Below are positions 56,483-64,000 of a DNA stretch of 64,000 nt, in pieces. The position numbers were made by a program, and so were the translations under genes. The stretch lies in NCBI GenBank assembly GCA_037953625.1, contig CM075650.1, positions 118,217,706-118,281,705 on the forward strand. Direction: 5' to 3'. The notes under the pieces are model-generated. The model ran no database searches and was not told the DNA's origin. It was given only the letters and a program-made list of their open reading frames with translations. Numbering within the stretch: position 1 is the first letter of the stretch; each line of letters starts with the position of its first letter. This stretch comes from Crotalaria pallida (Eukaryota; Streptophyta; Magnoliopsida; Fabales; Fabaceae).

Positions 56483-58273
56483 ATGGGTTCCATGAATCCC
56501 TTTGGTGGTGAAGGTGCTTCAATAAGTCGTCCTCCATTGTTTGCCGGAGAAGGCTATGCATATTGGAAAGTTAGAATGAAAATCTTTATCCAAGCCATAG
56601 ATAGTGAAATTTGGAAAGAAGTTGAAAAAGGTCCTCATATCCCCTCTAGTTTAGTTGAAGGTGTAGAACAATTGATCCCCGAGGATAAGTGGAAGGATGA
56701 TGATAGAAAGAAAGTACAATATGATTATAAAGCAAAGAATATCATCACATCCGCTTTATCCTATGACGAGTTCTTTAGAGTTTCTCAATGTTCTAGTGCT
56801 AAGGAAATGTGGGACACTTTACAAGTGACTCATGAAGGAACTAGTGAGGTTAGGAGAGCTAGATTGAATGATTTAATGCGTGATTATGAATTGTTTCATA
56901 TGCTTCCAAATGAATCTATTAATGATATGCAAAAGCGTTTTACTCACATTATAAATCATTTACTTGCTCTTGGTAAAACTTTTCTTAAAGGTGAACTTTC
57001 TAACAAAGTGTTGAGATGTTTAGACAGGAATTGGCAACCAAAAGTAACGGCTATTGTTGAATCTAAAAATTTGGATGCTATGGATCTAGCAACACTTTTC
57101 GGAAAGCTTCAAGAACATGAAATGGAGCTTGGACGATTAAGTATCAATGAAGAGTCGGATAAGAACAAATCAAGGAAAGGACTTGCTCTTAGAGTCAAAA
57201 GTGCATATAAAAAGAAAGATAGTTCCGATGATGATGATAGTGAAGATTCTGATTCCGATGTTGATGAAAAAGACATGAAACTTTTGTTAAAAGAGTTTGA
57301 CAAGTTTCTAAGGAGAAAAGGAAGGTTGAACAAGGACAAAAGTAAAGAGAAGGATTCCCCACACTATAAGACCAAAACTTCAAAAGAAGGTGTAGTTTGC
57401 CATGAATGTGGAAAGCCCGGACATCTCAAGTATTCATGCTCTAGGTATCTCAAGAAGAAGGAGAAAGACAAGAAGAATTCTAAATCTAAAAGAGCATACA
57501 TAGTTTGGGATAGTGATGAAGATGACAAGAAAAGCACATCAAGTAGTTCATTGGATAATGAAGAAGCCGCTTGTCTCAACTTGATAACTCTAGTAGATGA
57601 TGAAGAACAAAGTTCAAATGATGAATCAAGTTATCAAAGCGAGGATAGCAATGTAAGTGAATCTAAATCCGAAATTTCTTCTAAATATGAATTGTTACAT
57701 AATGCTTATGAAGAAATGTATGAACAACTTGAAAAACTAGCTTTGAAAAACATTGAAAGAAAGAAGCTCATTTTGAAACATCAAAAAGAGATTTTAGAAC
57801 TTCAAAAACAAGTTGATGAGCTTAATCTTGAAAATGAAACTCTTGATCTTATATATGCTAGTTCTTCTTGTGATTGTGCTAGTAGATTGAATATTGTGGT
57901 TGATTGTGAGAATTGCAAGTTGCTTAAAGATGAAAATGCTATTTTGAAAAATAAGCTTGCAAGTTTCACCATTTGTGATATTAGATTGCGCACATTGTTA
58001 AATTTTCAAAGAGAAAATTCAAACAAATTTGGTTTGGGTTATACTAATGCTAAGAGTAAATCTCATAGAAATGTTGTTGATTTTTCTAAAGTTGATTTTT
58101 CAAATCCTCCAACATGTTTCTATTGTGGTACTCATGGACATACTTCAAATGTGTGTTATGTTAAAGTGCATGGTATACCTAAAGGAAATTTTGTTTGGAT
58201 GAAAAAGGGTGAAAGTCCCTACACTAACAAAAATGGATCCAAAACCATTTGGATACCAAAAAGCAAAGCATGA
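56483..58273 (+). CDS. Sirevirus-like Gag, copy 2 (596 aa)
   Basis: Same length and domain layout as copy 1: UBN2-type core, two CCHC knuckles at residues 306-319 and 545-558, same stop. The residue differences are KEVEKG for KVVEKG near residue 50 and NDLMRDYE for NALMCDYE near residue 130. Both copies are open, so neither has decayed since the duplication. It could be transcribed from the TATA box in LTR 2 and end in LTR 3, making this half an autonomous transcription unit. Confidence 0.95.
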   Translation: MGSMNPFGGEGASISRPPLFAGEGYAYWKVRMKIFIQAIDSEIWKEVEKGPHIPSSLVEGVEQLIPEDKWKDDDRKKVQYDYKAKNIITSALSYDEFFRVSQCSSAKEMWDTLQVTHEGTSEVRRARLNDLMRDYELFHMLPNESINDMQKRFTHIINHLLALGKTFLKGELSNKVLRCLDRNWQPKVTAIVESKNLDAMDLATLFGKLQEHEMELGRLSINEESDKNKSRKGLALRVKSAYKKKDSSDDDDSEDSDSDVDEKDMKLLLKEFDKFLRRKGRLNKDKSKEKDSPHYKTKTSKEGVVCHECGKPGHLKYSCSRYLKKKEKDKKNSKSKRAYIVWDSDEDDKKSTSSSSLDNEEAACLNLITLVDDEEQSSNDESSYQSEDSNVSESKSEISSKYELLHNAYEEMYEQLEKLALKNIERKKLILKHQKEILELQKQVDELNLENETLDLIYASSSCDCASRLNIVVDCENCKLLKDENAILKNKLASFTICDIRLRTLLNFQRENSNKFGLGYTNAKSKSHRNVVDFSKVDFSNPPTCFYCGTHGHTSNVCYVKVHGIPKGNFVWMKKGESPYTNKNGSKTIWIPKSKA

Positions 58274-59050
58274 TTGTTTTGAAGGTTTGATTGAAGATGC
58301 AAATGAATGACACATGCCCTCAATTGGTCTCAACTATGAATGTCTATATTCACATCTTCAATTGGTATCACACTTGCATCTCAAGTGAATGTCCTACAAA
58401 GTGGTGATATTTGATATTGATATATTATCTCAATTGGTATCTTCTCAATTGATATTACTTTTCTAAATGTTTAGTTAATTCAATTGGTATCATTGAGTTG
58501 ATTAAAGCATGGTGATCATATAATTGAAATCTTATTAAAGTATGATGCTTTGGTGTTATATTTCTTTACATTGATATCTTCTTTGTTAAGTGATACTATG
58601 ATCTTTTTAGTTCTCAATTGGTATTATATTTCATTGTTATATTCTCTTACCAATTGATATCACATTTCAAAGTATAGCTCTATTGTATTTGTTCAATTGG
58701 TATCAATGTTGTGAAGAAATGATCATTGATTTCTTACCTTGGCTTAGATCTTATATTTCAATTGGTATATATTTCTTTTTGATAATGCCAAAGGGGGAGA
58801 AATGGTATGTTTTGAAACATGGGAGAAATATGATATTATATTTGGAGAAAGGTTGTTTTGTTGTTTTTATGTAGGTTGAGCTAAGTTGTTTAAGATAGGG
58901 GGAGAATCAAGCTTCTATCTCAATTGGATTCAAGTGTTAAAGCATTGATTGAGGGGGAGAAAGAGTCTTCTCAAGTGATCAAATGTTTCAAGCATCAACA
59001 ACTTCAAGCGATTTCAAAACATGGGTTGTCATTTTCAAAAAGGGGGAGAT
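58274..59050 (+). other. 3' non-coding part of copy 2 with repeated motifs and PPTs
   Basis: Same organisation as in copy 1: repeated TCAATTGGTATCA-like motifs and four GGGGGAGA motifs, the last abutting LTR 3. Differs from copy 1 by only two bases that I could see. Confidence 0.85.
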
Positions 59051-60668
59051 TGTTAGTTCCATGATGAACATGATGAATGTTTTGATAATGACAAAGTGTT
59101 TTTGAACAAGCTACAAGTGTTGATCAAGTTTCAAGCTCAACAAGCAACAACAAACATCAAATGAAGAAGAGAGAAAGCAAGCTCATGGAGACCTAAGTTT
59201 GAGTGTATTTGTATTTCTTTTATCTTTTGCCTCTCAAGCTTCATAGGTTTTTTATTTGGGTAGATTATTATAGAGGGTAGTGAATCTCATTCATAAGTCA
59301 TGATTTAATCATAATTTGAGTTTTCACTTAACCTAGAATCAATAGGTGGCTTAAAGGTTTTAAAGGAAAGGTTGGATTTTGAGAAAACAAGTTTTGAACA
59401 TGTGCAGTACCAACTTAATCGATTAAGTGACTAACTTAATCGAGTACTACTCGAGTAGTCTGCAACTTAATCGATTAAGTACTGCTGAACTGATTTTTAA
59501 AATACGTTTTTCACTTCTCAAAATCAGTTTTCAAGTGCTACAACTTTTGGGTATCCTATATAAACCTTTTCCTATTATTTGTGATAAATTAGAATCATTT
59601 CATACAAGTTTTACAAAGAATCAAGCCACTCTATTCTCTCTCATTTTCTAAAGATCAAAGTTCTCATATTTTCATATTCTTTGATCAAGAACCTTTGAAT
59701 CTCTTATGGTGAATTGTCATAACTCTTGATTGAGATTCATAGGATTGTTTTGTGTTTTCTATTGTGTTGTAATCTTTGCAAGAAGGCAAGCCACTACAAC
59801 AAACAAGAAGCCTTGGTGTGTCGATTTTATCATCAAGCAAGTGCATTCTTATTGAAGAAGAAGAAGAAGAAGTCTTGGTTGTGAATCAAGCAAGTGAAGC
59901 CTTGGTGTGTGGTTTATCATCAAGCAATTGAAGACTTGTTGTGTCGATTATCAACAAGGGGTAGAGGTTAGATTAGAGAGAAGATCAATAGGATTACAAG
60001 GCAAGGGTGTCGGTTATCTCTTGTAAGCTAGCAAGAAGGGAGTCTTGTGAGGCAATCACTTGTAATTTGAGAACTCTAATTCCTCATAGTGAAGAATCTC
60101 TCTTGGTTGAAGAGGGGACTGGATGTAGCTTTCAAGCGGATGAAAGTGAACCAGGATAAATCACTGTGTCGTATCTCTAAACCCTTACTCTTTATATTCA
60201 AGTCATTTGATTGCGTTCTTGGTTGAAAACCTAGAAAGATTGGTTTTCATAATTGATTGAATTGAATCTTTAATTGTTCAAATTGATAAAGGGAAAATCA
60301 TTTTCATAACTAGGTTAATCAATAAGAATATAGGTGTTAATCATTTCCGTTGAATCTCTGATCTTTCGTGTGAATTGATTGATTTTCGTATGCGAATGAA
60401 AACTTGATTTTTCTGGTTTCTGCAAGTAATACTCGAGTACACGACTTGCTTAATTGAGTAAGTATTTTTGATCTCTCAGACTTAATCGATTAAGTTGCAG
60501 ATTAATCGATTAAGTTAGTGAAAATTTGCAAAAATCTGTTGTTTTGATTGTTTCGATTTGTTTCATTCGAAAATCTTTCAAGGTAGCTTCAACACCTATT
60601 CAACCCCCCCTTCTAGGTGTTTTCCTAGGGTTCCTAAGTCTCTCCAAGCACCAATTGCGGTTTCCTCA
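59051..60668 (+). mobile_element. LTR 3 of the copia array
   Basis: Same ends as the others. TATA box at 59557-59564. Carries an extra GAA in a (GAA)n run at about 59857-59873 and five private substitutions. Confidence 0.95.
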
Positions 60669-60673
60669 GTCTA
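60669..60673 (+). repeat. 5-bp target-site duplication, right copy
   Basis: GTCTA, identical to 50541-50545. Confidence 0.95.
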
Positions 60674-61835
60674 TGCTATGAATGTTACCATCAGTCAAAA
60701 GTATTACTCAATCATTCGAACTTGGCACCTGCCCCCAACATTTGGTGTAAGTTTAAATCATTTTTAGGGCCAATCACTGAATCAGGATAACACAAAAATC
60801 AACTTAACGAACTTTCAAATTGTGTGTAGGATTTTATTAAATAAAAAAAGTAAACAGTTTAGTGTTTCGTGTAATTCAGGAACATCTGAAATACGGAAAG
60901 AGTACAGATGAGATGATAGAGACATACAAAGATACATGGATGACTACGTCATCTGATCTGAAATTCGTGAGTATGTAATCTCAATCAAATGCTTATTAGG
61001 ATATAAGACAATCGTTACTCATAACCCAATATAATTCTGACATGGTCATATTTTAATCCATTCCTCATATTTATGTTCCTCTCATTGAGGGTAACCATTG
61101 GTATCTGATGGTTATTAGCTTGAGGGATCGAACTGTGTATCACATGGATTCACACCTAGGGGACTATGATATCCCGAACAGACATGTTGTGATACGCAAT
61201 GTGGTTAGTGCAAATGACGAACAGATTATTTATTTAAATTTTTAAAATGTGTGTAAATTTGTTTAAAATGTTTTAATTGACTCGAATATAATTGCACCCA
61301 GTGTGAAACCATTTATAAGATGATGAGCTCTGTTGCATTTGGAAACTCGGCTGTTTATTGTCCATATGACCTTGATGCTTGGCCCATTGACATAGCTAGG
61401 GGGATACCTAATATGGGAACTAGGTATTCATATACTCAGAATAGTACATGTTACATTTTGCTACCAATAATTAATGACTTCACTAGTAAGCATCTGAATT
61501 CACTTGTTAATGTATGTCTTGATTCATAATCAGTGCTAACTCAAGTGTCTAGGTGCTTCAATGGATGCTTATGGAAGACTCGTTTGTGCCAAATTTGCCT
61601 GGTGTTGTAAGTGAATGCAGTTTCAAGTTAATGAAATCCACAATTTACCCTAACCCCAATATAATTGTGTGCACTATTTCTGAATGACATTACTCGGTTG
61701 AAGGAGATGAGCGTGCGAGTCAAAACGGCCTTGATGATGGTCATGGATCCATTCAACCAGATGAAGATGGAGATCGAGCGGCAGGCAGCACAGAGATGGG
61801 AGAAAATTATCTCTGAACTTGGAAAGGCCAAGTGA
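60674..61835 (+). pseudogene. Ulp1/C48-protease-like gene, 3' part
   Basis: Reading resumes in frame from 50545: 60674-60746 (AMNVTISQKYYSIIRTWHLP). Further exon-like pieces are 60880-60966 (EHLKYGKSTDEMIETYKDTW), about 61063-61203, 61302-61423 (CETIYKMMSS, CPYDLDAWPIDIARGIPNMG), 61553-61606 (VLQWMLMEDSFVPNLPG) and about 61683-61835 (KEMSVRVKTALMMVMDPF, ending ELGKAK). The 61063 piece carries VPLIEGNHWYLMVISLRDRT and VYHMDSH, the His and Asp motifs of Ulp1 (C48) SUMO-protease-like proteins. It lacks an AG acceptor and has an in-frame stop just upstream. The catalytic Cys block is not visible; the position before VLQWM reads Gly-Thr-Arg. It is probably non-functional even apart from the insertion. 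Confidence 0.65.
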
Positions 61836-62394
61836 TCCATCTTTGAGTGGATGCTAGTGGCTGATGTTTCATTTTTGTTGTAATATACAGTATGGCTAGA
61901 CCATTAAGACTTGTGTTATGCTTTTTGGCTATTTTTTGGTATTTGAGCTAACCTCTGTGGCCACCCTTCCAAAATGATCTAGTTGGGTTTATGGTTCCCA
62001 TGTTAATTATGTCTCTATTTCAGATTATTTAAGATGGTAATTAGGTTTCTATTTAACTTTATATGTCACTGATTGGCGAATGAATGCAAATATGTTTTGA
62101 TGTGTTCATTATTTAATTGGTAACGTGTGATCATGACCTTTGTGACAAGCCTCATGAAAGAACACTACATTCAAAGGGAGGTGTTACTTTTTATGGATTA
62201 ACTCTGAAAAGTGACAAGCCTATGCTTGTCTATGGCTCAGCCCTTTAACCATTGGAAAGTGTTGCAAGTGAACCCCATTGGCCCTTTGTAGTTACTGTTC
62301 CCATGTGAAAGTTATTGTTGCATCTTTTCAAAGTGAATAATTCCAAGTAGTGGAGCATGCGTTTTTTTTGTTTATTATTTTTTGCAGGACTACC
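61836..62394. other. Spacer, no gene recognised
   Basis: 3' flank of the Ulp1-like gene and upstream part of the B3 remnant; no ORF or repeat identified. Confidence 0.4.
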
Positions 62395-63114
62395 ATGGAT
62401 CTATTTAAGGACGGGGCTTGGATCTTTGAAGTCACTCCACATCTCCACTCATCGCAAAGGTGCATAAGGTAATATATTCTCTGCTTAGCCTCATTCTTCT
62501 TCTCGTTTTTGTTTAATATTACATTCAAGTTATTAACTTCAATATCAGAACTTGGAACATGACAATGGCAGAACTCCCTTCTGTGTTTGACCTCCCGGTT
62601 CTGTATGAATTGAACGTCCTCACATTACTGCGAAGGTGAGTTGAAAAACCAGTGATTCATGTATTCAAATATTGTTGTTTGTGTTAGAGTTAAGGATGTT
62701 TATGTATTGTCCATGGATTGTTACATTATAGTTATTTCATTGGAAAGTTTCTGTATTATCCAGGATTGCTTTGATCTGCCAGTTGAGTTTGTTAAAAGAT
62801 TTCATAACCAACTTGGGGTGGTATGGACAGTACATTCACTTGATGGCAATACTTGGCACCTTGACTATGTTGAGAATGCCATAACTGGAACTTGGGGAGC
62901 TATAGTCGGTGGCTGGACATATTTCGTAGAAGCCTTTCAGATCGGGGATGGAGAGATAGTGACTATGAAATTTCTGGGAATGCCCAAGTTTCGAATGGAC
63001 CTGCAGTAGCCCAATGATGGAGGAAATAACGAGGAAGAGGAAGGAGGAGCCGAAGGAGAGGATGAAAATAATGAGGAAGCAATCGAAGGCATGATTAATG
63101 TGTTTGGAGGGTAG
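62395..63114 (+). pseudogene. B3-domain (REM-like) gene remnant with premature TAG
   Basis: The last exon, 62764-63009, encodes a B3 fold: FDLPVEFVKRFHNQLGVVWT, GNTWHLDYVE, GTWGAIVGGWTYFVEAFQIG and MKFLGMPKFRMDLQ, then TAG. Beyond the TAG the same frame stays open for 34 codons of acidic sequence (NEEEEGGAEGEDENNEEAIE) to a stop at 63112-63114, which looks like the original C-terminal tail. Upstream, an ATG at 62395 (MDLFKDGAWIF) and a segment ending ERPHITAK before a GTGAGT donor (about 62600-62635) probably belong to it. The latter is out of frame with MAELPSVFD further left, suggesting an indel. Most likely a recent pseudogene. Confidence 0.6.
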
Positions 63115-64000
63115 ATTTGGTTTTGATGAATTCCCAGAGTTGTTTGAATTCCCAAAGTCTTTAGCCTATTTGATCTAAGTTTATTATGTGTTAAGTGTTA
63201 TGTGGATGTGCTACTTTAATCAAGTGTTATGTGGATCTAAGTTTATATTGCTTAAGCAAATTCTTCTTTTGGATCACACTTGCAATTTAGTTTCTTTAGT
63301 CACACTTCTCCTAAATCATGTCAACATTTGTTATAATAAGTAATTTTTCAAAAAAACTTTTAAATGTAAATAACTCTAACCACATCAAAGTCCAAGTGTA
63401 ACTAATTATCAAGAATTAAGAAACTCCAATTGCAAGCGAATCCATCTGAACCAAATTATTAAACAAATTCCATTGCATCCGATCTTTCCATAATTTTTGA
63501 GGAAAGTCAAAGTGATTCAATCTGTGTGATTTTGTCAAGTAATGCTTCATTGATTGAATAGTACTAATGCACAAATAATCTAAAATCTAACATAACATAA
63601 ATTAATTGTTCAAAACATTAGTACAACCAAAGGAAAATCATTGTCATAACGATGACAAATACTTCATCTTAAACACTTCCATCCAAACGGGGTACATTGT
63701 TCAACCGGGGTACATTGTTCAAGCCTAACTTAAAATCAAAAGTCTAAACAAAATAAAGAAATTAAGCAAATCCAGCAGAGCTTTCATAGCAAATATCACC
63801 GCACCTACAATGGAAAAAATAGCTGGTAATGTCAGAATATATAAAAGTAATGGAGAAATTACGAACACATAATAAGAAAACAAAACAGTGAATCTAAGGC
63901 AACTGGATTTAATACATAAACCATTAATGAAATTGAGAAAAATTGACAAGTAAACCTATCAAATTAAAATGAGACAAAGAAAAAAAAAACCTCATGCCCA
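63115..64000. other. AT-rich right edge, no gene recognised
   Basis: A short duplication (CGGGGTACATTGTTCAA twice at about 63689-63722) is visible. A minus-strand hydrophobic ORF (63725-63949) has no recognisable domain. It could be the 3' end of a gene continuing beyond the window, but nothing supports this. Confidence 0.35.

Larger units (their letters stand above)
50546..60668 (+). mobile_element. Gag-only Sirevirus-like Ty1/copia element in tandem: LTR-gag-LTR-gag-LTR
   Basis: The structure has three LTRs (50546-52156, 54797-56410, 59051-60668; 1611, 1614 and 1618 bp) and two internal regions of exactly 2640 bp each. It is bounded once by GTCTA/GTCTA. Each internal region has a TGGTATCAGAGC primer-binding site (initiator tRNA-Met), one gag ORF, an A/T-rich 3' part and several GGGGGAGA polypurine motifs. 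There is no protease, integrase or reverse transcriptase, so it depends on partners in trans, like the gag-carrying TR-GAG elements described in plants. Multiple PPTs, two zinc knuckles and the LTR/PBS layout point to the Sirevirus (SIRE/Maximus) lineage. Confidence 0.92.

Noticed and set aside
63725..63949. Hydrophobic 74-codon minus-strand ORF at the right edge
   Set aside because: Could mimic a membrane protein, but AT-rich sequence yields such translations by chance and no family motif is visible; left unannotated as a gene.

Overview
The window is nuclear DNA from a flowering plant, almost certainly a eudicot and probably a legume (Fabaceae). The signs are interrupted genes with GT-AG introns, a TAPT1/POD1-type gene and an ADP-ribose/CDP-alcohol diphosphatase gene of plant type, REM-like B3 genes, tRNA-derived SINEs, several MITE classes, and LTRs with TGTAAC...GTTACA ends. 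The legume assignment rests on the style of the repeats and is inference. No rRNA, tRNA gene, CRISPR array or prokaryotic feature is seen.

Layout. 1-4.8 kb: a decayed Ty3/gypsy (Tat-like) retrotransposon on the minus strand, cut by the left window edge. 4.8-19.6 kb: a repeat sea with a Mutator-like MITE (4831-5191), LTR remnants and minisatellites. It also holds a foldback element split by a 2.8-kb solo LTR (8049-10848), a non-coding Ogre-like pair of LTR ends (about 12.7 and 17.3 kb), a Stowaway MITE and a SINE. 19.9-22.2 kb: an intact metallophosphoesterase gene (minus). 22.4-26.6 kb: a second Mutator-like MITE, a Harbinger-like MITE and AT-rich spacer. 26.7-33.8 kb: a complete 11-exon TAPT1/POD1 homologue (plus) that contains a clear U12-type AT-AC intron and hosts MITE/SINE insertions in ordinary introns. 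35.6-36.5 kb: a two-domain B3 gene (minus) with a suspect last intron. 37.9-39.3 kb: a FAR1-OTU fusion gene (plus). 40.1-40.7 kb: a GRF zinc-finger membrane-protein gene (minus), tail to tail with it. 42.0-43.2 kb: a large compound minisatellite beside a Helitron-like hairpin. 44.0-44.6 kb: a viroplasmin-domain fragment. 45.2-48.75 kb: a 3.55-kb solo LTR full of palindromic tandem repeats.

48.8-61.8 kb: a Ulp1/C48-like gene split by a striking 10.1-kb Sirevirus-like (Ty1/copia) structure: LTR-gag-LTR-gag-LTR. It has a perfect 5-bp target duplication, two almost identical 596-residue gag ORFs and no pol. It reads as a non-autonomous gag-only retrotransposon turned into a tandem array by LTR-LTR unequal crossover. 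62.4-63.1 kb: a B3-domain gene remnant with a premature TAG.

The genes do not form an operon-like system. The metallophosphoesterase and TAPT1/POD1 genes look like ordinary single-copy host genes. The B3, FAR1-OTU, GRF, viroplasmin and Ulp1-like genes belong to families that are often multicopy or transposon-associated in plants. The most unusual items are the three-LTR gag-only array with its repeated LTR/PBS-junction motif, the AT-AC intron, and the transposase-less FAR1-OTU protein.
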